A DNA stretch of 64,000 bases. It comes from Rhizobium esperanzae. GTDB lineage: Bacteria > Pseudomonadota > Alphaproteobacteria > Rhizobiales > Rhizobiaceae. A model generated the notes under the pieces. The model did no database searches, was not told the origin of the DNA, and saw only the letters and a list, made by a program, of their open reading frames with translations. Shown one piece after another: positions 34,907 to 44,700 of this stretch (positions are counted from its first letter, which is position 1; each line of letters opens with the position of its first letter). The stretch covers positions 124,001 to 188,000 of the forward strand of contig NZ_JACIFY010000009.1 of NCBI RefSeq assembly GCF_014197615.1, read 5' to 3'. A program made the position numbers and the translations under genes.

Positions 34907-36421
34907 ATGGCCCGCCCGAATATTCTCATCCTGATGGTCGATCAATTGAACGGGACCTTGTTTCCCGACGGGCCTGCCGATTTCCTCCATACGCCACATT
35001 TAAAAGCATTGGCGGAGCGTTCCGTGCGTTTCGCCAACACCTATACGGCAAGTCCGCTCTGCGCACCGGCGCGGGCGTCCTTCATGTCCGGACAATTGCC
35101 GAGCCGGACGCGCGTCTACGACAATGCCGCGGAATTTGCCTCCGACATTCCGACCTATGCGCATCATCTGCGCGCCAGCGGATATCAGACGGCGCTATCG
35201 GGCAAGATGCATTTTGTCGGCCCCGACCAGTTGCATGGTTTCGAGGAGCGGCTGACGACGGATATCTATCCGGCCGATTTCGGCTGGACGCCCGACTATA
35301 CCAAACCCGGCGAGCGCATCGACTGGTGGTATCACAACCTCGGTTCGGTGACCGGCGCCGGCGTTGCCGAGATCACCAACCAGATGGAATATGACGACGA
35401 AGTCGCCTACAACGCCACCCGCAAGCTGTTCGATCTGTCGCGCGGCCATGACGAACGGCCCTGGTGCCTGACCGTCAGCTTCACCCATCCGCACGACCCC
35501 TATGTCGCACGCCGCAAATTCTGGGACCTCTATGCGGATTGCCCGGTCCTCGACCCGGCGGTGGCGCCGATCGCCTTCGAGCGACAGGATCCGCACTCGC
35601 AGCGGCTGATGAAAGCCTGCGACCACGATGCTTTCGACATCAGCACGGAAGAGATCCGGCGGGCAAGGCGGGGTTACTTCGCCAATATCTCCTATGTCGA
35701 CGACAAGATCGGCGACATTCTCGGCGTGCTGGAACGGACCCGCATGGCCGACAACACCATCATCCTCTTCGTGTCCGATCACGGCGACATGCTCGGCGAT
35801 CGTGGCCTGTGGTTCAAGATGAACTTCTTCGAAGGATCGGCGCGGGTTCCGCTGATGATTGCGGCACCCGGCTGGACGCCGCAGCGCATCGATCAGCCCG
35901 TCTCCACGCTCGACGTGACGCCGACGCTGGCTGCCCTTGCCGGAATCGATATCGCCTCGTTGAAACCATGGACCGAGGGTGAAGATCTTTCAGCGCTTGC
36001 CGCAGGCACGGGCAGCCGCGGCCCGGTGCCGATGGAATATGCCGCCGAAGGTTCGGAAGCGCCCCTCGTCTGCATCCGGGACGGGCGCTACAAGCTCTCG
36101 CTCTGCGAGAAGGATCCGCCGATGCTGTTCGACCTCGAAGCCGATCCACAGGAACTCGACAATCTGGCGGAAAAGCCGGCCCATGCCGATACCCTGGCGC
36201 GGCTTGTCGAACAGACCCACCGGCGCTGGAATCTTGCCGATTTCGACGCGGCCGTGCGCGAAAGCCAGGCGCGCCGCTGGGTGGTCTATGCGGCGCTGCG
36301 CAACGGCGCCTATTATCCTTGGGACCATCAGCCGCTGCAGAAGGCCTCGGAGCGCTATATGCGCAATCACATGGATCTGAACGTGCTGGAGGAAAGCCAG
36401 AGGTTCCCCCGCCAGGAATGA
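34907..36421 (+). CDS. betC: Choline-sulfatase
   Basis: A 504-residue alkaline-phosphatase-fold sulfatase. The modification motif is 'CAPARASFMSG' near residue 54 (C-x-P-x-R, Cys converted to formylglycine), metal ligands are in 'ILMVDQLNG' and 'FVSDHGDMLGDRG', and the C-terminal region ('LRNGAYYPWDHQPLQKASERYMRNHMDL' in parts) matches the choline-sulfatase C-domain. Hydrolyses choline-O-sulfate to choline and sulfate, feeding glycine betaine synthesis and osmoprotection. No signal peptide, so cytoplasmic. The betA/betB genes are not adjacent here. Confidence 0.92.
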   Translation: MARPNILILMVDQLNGTLFPDGPADFLHTPHLKALAERSVRFANTYTASPLCAPARASFMSGQLPSRTRVYDNAAEFASDIPTYAHHLRASGYQTALSGKMHFVGPDQLHGFEERLTTDIYPADFGWTPDYTKPGERIDWWYHNLGSVTGAGVAEITNQMEYDDEVAYNATRKLFDLSRGHDERPWCLTVSFTHPHDPYVARRKFWDLYADCPVLDPAVAPIAFERQDPHSQRLMKACDHDAFDISTEEIRRARRGYFANISYVDDKIGDILGVLERTRMADNTIILFVSDHGDMLGDRGLWFKMNFFEGSARVPLMIAAPGWTPQRIDQPVSTLDVTPTLAALAGIDIASLKPWTEGEDLSALAAGTGSRGPVPMEYAAEGSEAPLVCIRDGRYKLSLCEKDPPMLFDLEADPQELDNLAEKPAHADTLARLVEQTHRRWNLADFDAAVRESQARRWVVYAALRNGAYYPWDHQPLQKASERYMRNHMDLNVLEESQRFPRQE

Positions 36422-36438
36422 GCGGCGGGGCTCACGGT

Positions 36439-37299
36439 TTAAGCCGTCCGGCGCGTGGGCGCCTCGCGCAGGAAATCCTCGATGAAGGCCTTTTGCAGCA
36501 GGATGCCGTCCCATTCGTCGGGGAAAAAGGGCGAGTCGTAGATCAATGTGAAGGGACCGGCGTAACCGGCCCGCTCGCACATCTCCAGGCACTTGCGGTA
36601 ATCATCGGCATCGAGACCGGTAACGCCGTAATCGGCCTTGGCATGGCAGATTTCCGCCCGGCGCATGATATCGGCAAGGCCTTCGTATTTCGCCGGTGCG
36701 GCCCAATTGCCGAGATCGCCATTGAGGCCGATCTTGCCGCCCAGTCGGTCCAGCAGCCAGTTCATCTCGACGGGCGACGGCAAGAGGTCGAACCAGTTCT
36801 CGACAACGACACGCACACCACTGCCTTCGGCTTGTTCGCCCAGCCAGACAAGGTGACGGGCGGCGCGGCTGAGATTTTCCTCGGTCGGTTTCTGCTTGCC
36901 GGCGATGACGCGCATCTTCTGCGCTCCGAGGGCCGCGGCGATATCGATCCACTCGGCCATCCATCTGACGTCGCGTTCGGCCGTCTCGGCATGGCTCGGA
37001 TCGCCGTCCTCGACGAGCAGCGTCTGGAACAGCACGTTCGAGGCCGTCATCGCATCGCGCAATTCGCTTATATAGCTGCCCTCAAGGCTCGGCAGATGGA
37101 AGGAGCAGACCTCCAGCCGGTGGATGCCGCGGGCTGCGAGCGCCGCCGGCATGTCGATCAGTTCAGCAGCGCCCGGACCGTAAGGTTCTTTCGGCGCAGC
37201 ACTTTTATCAGGATCGGGGCTGTAGCCATGGACAGGGCCGAGCAGCCGATGCAGCGACCATGTCGAAACCGCGAAACGTCCGTTCTGCAAGATCTGCAC
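36439..37299 (-). CDS. Sugar phosphate isomerase/epimerase-like TIM-barrel protein
   Basis: 286 residues of the xylose isomerase-like (AP endonuclease 2) barrel family. 'LEVCSFHLPSLEGSYISEL' near residue 62, 'VVVENWFDLLPSP' near 160 with the metal-binding Glu, 'GLNGDLGNWAA' and 'ICHAKADYG' with further metal ligands. The start is GTG at 37299 with GGAGGA seven bases upstream. Follows the amidase gene at 65 bases on the same strand, possibly one transcript. Substrate unknown. Confidence 0.85.
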   Translation of the reverse strand: MQILQNGRFAVSTWSLHRLLGPVHGYSPDPDKSAAPKEPYGPGAAELIDMPAALAARGIHRLEVCSFHLPSLEGSYISELRDAMTASNVLFQTLLVEDGDPSHAETAERDVRWMAEWIDIAAALGAQKMRVIAGKQKPTEENLSRAARHLVWLGEQAEGSGVRVVVENWFDLLPSPVEMNWLLDRLGGKIGLNGDLGNWAAPAKYEGLADIMRRAEICHAKADYGVTGLDADDYRKCLEMCERAGYAGPFTLIYDSPFFPDEWDGILLQKAFIEDFLREAPTRRTA

Positions 37300-37364
37300 G
37301 TGCCGTCCTCCAGGATTTCCTCATGCCATCAATGGCAACAAAAGCCCGGCGGTTCAATCGCCAA

Positions 37365-38735
37365 TCAGGCGAAATCGCCGCGAATGACCGGCTCGGCGGC
37401 AAGAGCGATCCCGAGCAGCGCTTCGTCGCGATTGGCTGTCGCCTGTAGAAGCAGACCGACCGGCATGTCTGACAGGCCGGTGCCGCAGGGAATGGAAACG
37501 CCGCACCAGTCGAGGAAATTGCCGAGCGCGGTGTTGCGCAGCGTCTTGTTATTCGTCGCGAAAAACAGCTCGTCGTCCTGCTGCAGCGGTGCGATCGGTG
37601 GCGCAACATGAGCAACGGTGGGAAAGGCGATCAGCCGGTCGCCGACGAGACGCTCGACATCGGCGATCAGCCGGCTGCGCGCTTCGAGGATCGCCAGATA
37701 ATCGGCCAAGGTGGTCTTGGCGCCGAGGCGGGTGCGCATGACGACGCGATGGTCCATACGGTCCGCGTCCGGTCCTGCCAAACGTTGGTGGTGAAGCGCG
37801 AAAGCCTCCGCCGTCACCAGCGGACCATATCGCGTCATCAGATCGAAAATCTCGTTGAAGGCTGGAATGACGGCGCGGGAAACACGGGCGCCGGCCTGTT
37901 GAAGGCGTTCCAAAGCGGCCTCGAACGCGGCGACGACACCGGGTTCGGCCCCGTCGAAGACGATATTTTCAGGCACCAGCAATTCCAGCCCCTGCAAGCG
38001 ACGCTCGACGACCTCAGGCGCCGTCCGGCCGCGCATCGCCGCGTCGATCCAGACCGCGTCGTGGACACTGCGGCAGAGCGGCCCCAGCGAATCCAGGCTC
38101 TTTGCCAGCGGATAGACGCCTTCCATCGCATGACGGCCGCGGGTTGCCTTGTAACCGACAATGCCGTTGAAGGCGGCGGGAATGCGCACCGAGCCGCCGG
38201 TATCTGTGCCCATCGCCACCGGCACCAGCCCGGCTGCGACAGCGGCACCGGCGCCGGAGGACGAGCCGCCCGGAATGCGCGGCAGATCGGTGCCGCGCGG
38301 ATTGACCGGCGTACCGTAATGCGGATTGATGCCGAGGCCGGAAAAGGCGAATTCGCTCATATTGGTGCGGCCGACGGCAACCATGCCGGCCTGCCGGAGA
38401 AGATCGATGACGGCCGCATCGCGCTCGGCCGGCGCATCCCCGGCCAGCACGACGGAGCCCGCCGTCGTTGCCAGGCCCTCGATGTCGAAAAGATCCTTCC
38501 AGGCGATCGGAATACCGTCCAGCAATCCGAGCGAGCGCCCTTCCCGCAACCGTTTCGAGGAGGCACGCGCCTCCTCCATCGCCCGGCTTTCGGTCAGCAC
38601 GGTGAAAACAGCCTTGTCGGCATAATTGGCGATGGATTCGAAGACCGCCTCGGCCACGTCGACCGGATCGGCGGCGGCGCCTTGAATGAGGACGGAAAGC
38701 TGGGCGACCGACATCGCACCGAAGGATTTGCTCAT
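37365..38735 (-). CDS. Amidase (amidase signature family)
   Basis: A 456-residue amidase. The catalytic Ser-cisSer-Lys triad is visible: Lys in 'IPIAWKDLFD' near residue 77, and the Ser pair in 'PGGSSSGAGAAVAAGL' with 'GTDTGGSVRIPAAFNGIVGYK' near 150-190. Hydrolyses amides to acid and ammonia; substrate cannot be told. The ATG at 38735 lacks a strong ribosome site, and an ATG seven codons later is an alternative. Its stop is 65 bases before the isomerase-like gene. Confidence 0.9.
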   Translation of the reverse strand: MSKSFGAMSVAQLSVLIQGAAADPVDVAEAVFESIANYADKAVFTVLTESRAMEEARASSKRLREGRSLGLLDGIPIAWKDLFDIEGLATTAGSVVLAGDAPAERDAAVIDLLRQAGMVAVGRTNMSEFAFSGLGINPHYGTPVNPRGTDLPRIPGGSSSGAGAAVAAGLVPVAMGTDTGGSVRIPAAFNGIVGYKATRGRHAMEGVYPLAKSLDSLGPLCRSVHDAVWIDAAMRGRTAPEVVERRLQGLELLVPENIVFDGAEPGVVAAFEAALERLQQAGARVSRAVIPAFNEIFDLMTRYGPLVTAEAFALHHQRLAGPDADRMDHRVVMRTRLGAKTTLADYLAILEARSRLIADVERLVGDRLIAFPTVAHVAPPIAPLQQDDELFFATNNKTLRNTALGNFLDWCGVSIPCGTGLSDMPVGLLLQATANRDEALLGIALAAEPVIRGDFA

Positions 38736-38975
38736 GGGGACGATCCAGACGAAAGATGATGCTCTCGATTATCCCGGATCATTCCGGCGAGCCAGAGCTT
38801 CACGATATTTTGCATTTATTAGGACGATTTTTTGAACACTGAGTTTGCATATCGCCCCTTCAATTGCCGCGATTAAAGACACACATGCTGCACGCATGCG
38901 GGAATCGGTTCGCCATGAGGGTTGAGAGTTTATTCTTGAGAGACCGGCATCGCATGCGTTGCAGGAGTAATTGAA

Positions 38976-39290
38976 ATGACAGATTGTGAAACTTTGACCC
39001 GTCGCCACGATATGGTGACCCATCATGTGAGAGAGGACGAAACCGCCGGCTCGGGCGAACGCGACTATGCCGAACATGTCAGCGCCCAGAAACTTTCAGG
39101 CTTCGAGCGTGTTGTCGTGGTCGCAGCCCTGGCTCTCTTGAGCTTTGTCGGTTTTGCCGCATATTCTTCCAATCAGACGGATCCGGTGACGACATCGGCC
39201 ATTGCCGCCCCATCAGGCGACAACGGGCCGCACCATCAGCCTTACGGCCATTGCCGTGACAGCAGCCCTTACGCGGAAAGGGTCTGCTGA
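38976..39290 (+). CDS. Small single-span membrane protein of unknown function
   Basis: A 104-residue protein: charged N-terminus (about 40 residues, rich in His/Glu/Arg), one hydrophobic segment (VVVVAALALLSFVGFAAY, residues about 45-63), then a Ser/Pro/His-rich tail with two cysteines, likely periplasmic. GCAGGAG precedes the ATG. No family recognised; the layout resembles small rhizobial envelope proteins. Confidence 0.6.
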   Translation: MTDCETLTRRHDMVTHHVREDETAGSGERDYAEHVSAQKLSGFERVVVVAALALLSFVGFAAYSSNQTDPVTTSAIAAPSGDNGPHHQPYGHCRDSSPYAERVC

Positions 39291-39396
39291 GGGCGAGCGC
39301 AGTTCGCCCGGGCGAACTGGTTCGCTGGGCAAAACGACCTCGCCGGGCATGAGACCTTGGCCCAGGCTGCACTGACAGCGGAAAGGGACAAGGGCC

Positions 39397-39834
39397 ATGG
39401 CCGGTGGTATCGACTACAATCTTGACCGCTTCGTCGACGCTCAGAACGGTGTCTACCAACGGGCGCTCTCCGAACTGAAAGCCGGGCACAAGACCTCCCA
39501 CTGGATGTGGTTCATCTTCCCGCAGATATCGGGTCTCGGCACCTCGCCGATGGCGGAAAAATATGCCATCCGCTCGGCCGAGGAAGCCGCCGCCTATCTC
39601 GCCGATCCCATTCTTTCCAGCCGGCTGTTGCGTTGCGTCGAGGCGATCCTGTCGGTCGACGGCCGATCCGCGTATGAGATCCTGGGCTCGCCCGACGACC
39701 TCAAGCTGCGTTCGTCGATGACCTTGTTTGCGGCGATCAGCGACCACGGCTCGCCCTTCCACCGGGCGATCGAGCATTTCTATCAGGGGAAATTCGACGA
39801 ACGGACGATGGAAATCCTCAGCGCCGGGGATTAG
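39397..39834 (+). CDS. DUF1810 family protein
   Basis: A 145-residue protein of the DUF1810 family: 'DLDRFVDAQNGVYQRALSEL'-like opening, the near-invariant 'HWMWFIFPQISGLGTSPMAEKYAI' seen in parts near residues 30-52, and 'LKLRSSMTLFAAI' near 107. AAGGG lies before the ATG. The family is linked to calpastatin-like annotation without clear function. Its stop overlaps the 3' end of a convergent small gene. Confidence 0.85.
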   Translation: MAGGIDYNLDRFVDAQNGVYQRALSELKAGHKTSHWMWFIFPQISGLGTSPMAEKYAIRSAEEAAAYLADPILSSRLLRCVEAILSVDGRSAYEILGSPDDLKLRSSMTLFAAISDHGSPFHRAIEHFYQGKFDERTMEILSAGD

Positions 39835-40019
39835 CGGCCCGGCCTGCTCTCCAGCGCGTCGATTTCGTCGGAAATTTCGCTCAGCCGCTGACGCAGATCG
39901 CTGTTGGTGCCGTCATCGACCTCTTCCTCGCCGAAACAATAGCGCGCATCATGGAGCTCGAGCTTGGCTTCGAGCTCGGCGCGTTTGTCATACAGGCGCT
40001 TGAGATAGACGTAGTTCAT
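39831..40019 (-). CDS. Small coiled-coil protein
   Basis: A 62-residue protein that is almost all helix with heptad spacing ('LKRLYDKRAELEAKLELHD', 'LRQRLSEISDEIDALESR'), interrupted by an acidic loop. Likely cytoplasmic. Convergent with and overlapping by four bases the DUF1810 gene. No family assigned; a GGAGA-like site lies just before the ATG. Confidence 0.5.
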   Translation of the reverse strand: MNYVYLKRLYDKRAELEAKLELHDARYCFGEEEVDDGTNSDLRQRLSEISDEIDALESRPGR

Positions 40020-40090
40020 CTCCCGGTCTCCACTTGTCCTCCGGTGATGGAAAAACGGCGTGGAAGCGGTAAGGTTCCCGAAAGACCGAT

Positions 40091-40711
40091 TTAGGCGAAA
40101 GAAGCGATCGCCGCGTTGCAGGCCTTGGCGAAATGACCGCAGCAGCTGGCAGCGCCCATGGCCTGGCGGCTGACGCGGGCGCCCTCGAGCAGCAGCGTCA
40201 GCGTATCGGCCAACAGCTCGGCTTCGCGCGCGCCGGCCGCCGAACAGAGCGCGGCCAGGCGATCACGCTGTTCGGCCTTGTGCCGTTCGATCATTTCATG
40301 GGCGGGATGGCCCTCACCCTTGAGCTCGATGGCGGCATTGGCGAGATCGCAGCCGGCGGGCTCGCCGTTCAGACATTGCGCCCGCATCTCCACCCAGGCG
40401 TAGAGCTGGGCGCGCGGATTGCCGGGATAGGCCGCCTCCAGGTCGCGCCAGATGGCGCCTGCCTTTTCGGAGGCGCGGCGCAGCGTCTCGCAGACGAGCT
40501 CGTCCTTCGAGCCGAAATGCCGGTAGAGCGTCATCTTGTTGGTCGAAGCGGCGTCGGCGATGGCATCGACGCCGATGCCGCGGATGCCGCGCTCGCGAAA
40601 AAGCTCCGATGCGGTCGAGACGATGCGCTCCCTGGGCGGGATGCGATCTTCTGGACCGGCGGAGATTTCATTCGAAGTTTCTGATTTTTTTGCGGACGTC
40701 GTCCTTGACAT
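40091..40711 (-). CDS. TetR/AcrR family regulator
   Basis: A 206-residue repressor-type protein. The N-terminal helix-turn-helix is clear: 'RIVSTASELFRERGIRGIGVDAIADAASTNKMTLYRHFGSKDEL' in parts (residues about 29-73). The C-terminal ligand domain contains several cysteines (CDLAN, CCGHF), which could be sensors but are not conserved marks. Divergent from a small gene, with palindromes in the shared promoter, so autoregulation and control of that small gene are likely. Confidence 0.9.
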   Translation of the reverse strand: MSRTTSAKKSETSNEISAGPEDRIPPRERIVSTASELFRERGIRGIGVDAIADAASTNKMTLYRHFGSKDELVCETLRRASEKAGAIWRDLEAAYPGNPRAQLYAWVEMRAQCLNGEPAGCDLANAAIELKGEGHPAHEMIERHKAEQRDRLAALCSAAGAREAELLADTLTLLLEGARVSRQAMGAASCCGHFAKACNAAIASFA

Positions 40712-40718
40712 CGATGTG

Positions 40719-40755
40719 ACCGATCGGTAACAAATGCATTGTTACTTACCGGTAA
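40719..40755. promoter_or_regulatory. Palindromic operator between tetR-type gene and small gene
   Basis: Three linked dyads: ACCGATCGGT (40719-40728), GTAACAA-N5-TTGTTAC (40727-40745) and TTACCGGTAA (40746-40755). GGTAAC/GTTACC half-sites recur. They lie seven bases upstream of the TetR start, a fitting place for a repressor site covering both divergent promoters. Confidence 0.65.
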
Positions 40756-40838
40756 CACCACGAAACGCGAAAGTCAATGTTTGAAGCATGGCGGCGGAAA
40801 GTGGAACACGGGCGACCGCCCACGAAAGGAGGACAACC

Positions 40839-41054
40839 ATGAGAAAGACCAGAGACGACCTGACGATATCCGAAGCCCTTCGCGACCCCCTGATCGCCAT
40901 GGTGTTGCGCGCCGATGGCGTGAAGCTTGACGATTTCAAGCAACTCCTGGAGACGGCCGCCGGCAAACGCGAACCGCGCCCGACGCCGGTGGGCAAGATG
41001 ATCGGAGCGCTGGCGAGCCGCGCCAATCTGCCGGCGATGCCCTGCTTCGGCTGA
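40839..41054 (+). CDS. Small hypothetical protein
   Basis: A 71-residue soluble protein beginning MRKTRDDLTISEALRDPLI with GAAAGGAGGAC before the ATG, an excellent ribosome site that rules out the longer upstream start. A stretch 'MVLRADGVKLDDFKQLLETAA' looks helical. Rhizobial genomes carry many short proteins of this type; function unknown. Divergent from the TetR gene and probably controlled by it. Confidence 0.7.
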   Translation: MRKTRDDLTISEALRDPLIAMVLRADGVKLDDFKQLLETAAGKREPRPTPVGKMIGALASRANLPAMPCFG

Positions 41055-41110
41055 CCGGACCACCTGAACATTTCGGGGGATCTCTCCCTGCCCCCGGTCA
41101 AGGGCTGCCG

Positions 41111-41641
41111 TCATAAAGAGGCGGCGGCCCTTGCCGCTTGATCGTAATGGCCGGAAAGCGCCCGGAGCGTTGCCGCCACCGCCGATGCCGCGGCAGCATC
41201 GAGCCCCAGCCCCTTGACCGATTCCACCAGCAGCGCTTCGCGCACCGCCCGATATTTCAGGCAGATTTCCAAGCCCTTTTCGGTGGCGGCGATCAGTTTC
41301 TCCTTGCCCGCCCGCGTGCTCGTGACGAGACCGCGCTTTTCCAGCTTCTTGATCGCATAAATCACCAGATGCGCGTCCTCGACCCCGAGCACGCTGCAGA
41401 GATCGCCGAGCCGCTTCGGCCGCTGCCTGTGCGCCACGGAATGCAGCACCAGCACATCGATCGCCGCACATCCGGGCTCGCCTGCCGCCGTCATGCAGCG
41501 TACCATCCAGCGGTCGAAGGCATTGCCGGCAAGGATGAGGCCGAATTCCAGCTCGGAAAGAGCAGGAAGCGCGCCATCGGCCAGATGGGCGGAAGAGACG
41601 ATCGGCCCGATTTCCGGTTGTTTTCCGCGCTCATCCGCCAT
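41111..41641 (-). CDS. MarR-like winged-helix regulator
   Basis: 176 residues from the ATG at 41641, six bases after GGAGG (a GTG two codons earlier is possible). The middle 'DVLVLHSVAHRQRPKRLGDLCSVLGVEDAHLVIYAIKKLEKRGLV' (in parts) matches the winged helix of MarR-type proteins, followed by 'LIAATEKGLEICLKY' as the wing and dimer helix. Divergent from a hydantoinase/oxoprolinase gene, so it is the likely regulator of that gene. Confidence 0.8.
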   Translation of the reverse strand: MADERGKQPEIGPIVSSAHLADGALPALSELEFGLILAGNAFDRWMVRCMTAAGEPGCAAIDVLVLHSVAHRQRPKRLGDLCSVLGVEDAHLVIYAIKKLEKRGLVTSTRAGKEKLIAATEKGLEICLKYRAVREALLVESVKGLGLDAAAASAVAATLRALSGHYDQAARAAASL

Positions 41642-41679
41642 GTCCACCCTCCACGATGCGAGAGGAGAAACGTTGACAT

Positions 41680-41691
41680 TTTATCGATAAA
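41680..41691. promoter_or_regulatory. TTTATCGATAAA palindrome in divergent promoter
   Basis: A perfect 12-bp dyad in the 86-bp gap between the MarR-like gene and the oxoprolinase gene, within an AT-rich stretch that also contains TTGACA (41673-41678). Likely the binding site of the MarR-like regulator. Confidence 0.5.
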
Positions 41692-41727
41692 TCGTCAATA
41701 AATTTTCAGATTAACAGGAGGCCGAAC

Positions 41728-44700
41728 ATGGGCAGTCAGTGGGATTTCTGGGTCGATCGCGGCGGCACGTTCACCGATATCGTCGCACGCCGTCCGGATG
41801 GCTCGCTCGTCGCCCACAAGCTGCTTTCTGAAAATCCGGAAGCCTATCGCGACCCGGCCGTGCACGGCATCCGTGAACTGCTCGGCCTCGAGCCGGGCAA
41901 GCCGATCCCTTCCGGCCTCATCGGCGCTGTGAAGATGGGAACGACGGTTGCCACCAATGCACTTCTCGAACGCAAGGGCGATCCGACGCTCTTGGTGACG
42001 ACGAAGGGTTTCCGCGATGCGCTGGAGATCGGCTACCAGGCCCGCGCCGATATCTTCGCCAAGAAGATCGTCAAACCGGAACTGCTCTATGCCGATGTCA
42101 TCGAGGCCGATGAGCGCGTGCTGGCGGACGGCACGGTGGAACGCCCGCTCGATGAGCAGGGCCTGCGGCAAGCGCTGGAAACCGCCTATGCCAGCGGCCT
42201 GCGCGCCGTCGCCATCGTCTTCATGCATGCCTACCGCTATCCCGAGCACGAGCAGCGGGCCGCTGCCATCGCGCGCGAAATCGGCTTCACGCAGATCTCG
42301 CCCTCCCACGTCGTTTCCCCGCTGATCAAGCTGGTCGGGCGCGGCGACACCGCCGTCGTCGATGCCTATCTGTCTCCGGTTTTGCGGCGCTATGTCGATC
42401 AGGTCGCCGCAGAACTCGGGGCCGCCGAGGGAGAAGGCCCGAAGCTGATGTTCATGCAGTCCTCCGGCGGGCTGACCGATGCGCATCTCTTCCAGGGCAA
42501 GGACGCGATCCTCTCAGGTCCTGCAGGCGGCGTCGTCGGCGCGGTCGAAGTCTCGCGCATTGCCGGTTTCGGCAGGATGATCGGCTTCGACATGGGCGGC
42601 ACCTCGACCGACGTTTCGCATTACGACGGTGAATTGGAACGCGCCTTCGAGACCGAAGTCGCCGGCGTGCGCATGCGCGCGCCGATGATGAAGATCCACA
42701 CCGTTGCCGCCGGCGGCGGCTCGATCCTCAGCTATGACGGCTCGCGTTTCCGTGTCGGCCCTGATTCAGCCGGTGCGACGCCCGGCCCGAAATCCTATCG
42801 CCGCGGCGGCCCGCTTGCCGTAACCGACGCCAACATCATGACCGGCAAGCTGCTGCCGGATTTCTTCCCCGAAATCTTCGGGCCGGGGCAGGACCAGCCG
42901 CTCGATGCCGAGGCGGTGCGCATCGCCTTTGCCGAGATGGCGCAGGCGATCGGCGGCGGGCGGACGGCGGAAGACGTCGCCGACGGCTTCCTTGCCATCG
43001 CCGTCGAGAACATGGCCAATGCCATCAAGAAGATCTCCGTCCAGCGCGGTTATGATGTTTCCGACTATGCGCTCACCTGCTTCGGCGGCGCCGGCGGCCA
43101 GCATGCCTGCCTCGTCGCCGACAGCCTCGGCATGAAAAAAGTGCTGATCCACCCCTTCTCCGGCATTCTCTCGGCCTATGGCATGGGGCTCGCCGATATC
43201 CGCGCCACGCGCCAGCGCGCGGTGCTGACGGAACTTGCCGAAGCGTTGACGACGATCGGCGGCATCAGGAGCGAACTGGAGCGGGAGGTCCGCGAGGAAC
43301 TGACGCTGCAGGGCGTCGAGCCCGCCGATACGGAAATCGTCACCCGGCTGCATCTGCAATACAAAGGCACCGACACGGCCCTGCCTGTTACCTTCGGGCC
43401 GCAGGACGAGATGGCGCAAGCCTTCGCTCTCGCCCACAAGAAGCAGTTCGGCTTCATCTTCGAAGACCGGCCTATTGTCGTCGACTCCATCGAAGTCGAG
43501 GGCATCGGCGGCGGCGCCGACATCGAGGAGGCGGAAATCCGGGCGGAGGCGTCCGAGCCGGAAGCACTGCGCAGCACCCGCTTCTATTCCGGCGGAACAT
43601 GGCACGAGGCCGGCATCTTCAAGCGCGAGGCGCTGAAGCCCGGCGCTTCCGTCAAGGGACCTGCCCTGATCATCGAACCGCATCAGACGATCGTCGTCGA
43701 GGCAGGCTGGCAGGCAAGGCTCACCGGCCGCGACCATATCGTTCTCACCCGCGAGGTCCCGCTGTCCCGTCATGCGGCGATCGGCACCAGCGCCGATCCC
43801 GTCATGCTCGAAGTGTTCAACAACCTGTTCATGGCAATCGCCGAGCAAATGGGCGTGACGCTGCAGAACACCGCCCATTCGGTCAATATCAAGGAGCGGC
43901 TCGATTTCTCCTGTGCCGTCTTCGACCGCACCGGCGCGCTCGTCGCCAATGCGCCGCATATGCCGGTGCATCTCGGCTCCATGGACCGCTCCGTCGAAAC
44001 CATCATCCGCCTCAATGAGGGCCGCATCCGTCCGGGCGACGTCTTCGCGCTCAACGCGCCCTATAATGGCGGCACGCATCTGCCCGACATCACCGTCGTC
44101 ACGCCCGTCTTCGACGACCCGGGCGAGACCATCCTGTTTTACGTCGCCTCGCGCGGCCATCATGCCGATATCGGCGGCAAGGCGCCGGGCTCGATGACGC
44201 CGCGGGCAACGAAGGTCGATGAAGAAGGCGTGCTGATCGACAATTTCCGGCTGGTCGACAAGGGCCGTTTCCGCGAGGCCGAATTCGCCGCGATGCTGCG
44301 CGACCACCCCTACCCCGCCCGCAATCCGGCCCAGAACCTCGCCGATGTGAAAGCGCAGATAGCCGCCAACGAAAAGGGCGTGCAGGAATTGCGCAAAATG
44401 GTCGCCCATTTCGGGCTCGATGTCGTCGAAGCCTATATGGGGCATGTGCAGGACAACGCCGAGGAGAGCGTTCGCCGGGTGATCGCCCGCCTCAGCGACA
44501 GCGAATTCACCTATCCCACCGATCAGGGCGCCGTCATCAAGGTGAAGATCACCGTCGACAGGAAGGCGCGTGAGGCGACGGTCGATTTCACCGGCACCAG
44601 TGCGCAGCAGCCGACCAATTTCAACGCGCCGGAACCGGTGACGCGTGCCGCGGTGCTTTACGTCTTCCGTGTCATGGTCGAGCAGCCGATCCCGATGAAT

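Noticed and set aside
36319..37611. 430-codon plus-strand frame opposite the sugar isomerase-like gene
   Set aside because: Shadow; runs from inside betC into the amidase gene without a ribosome site.
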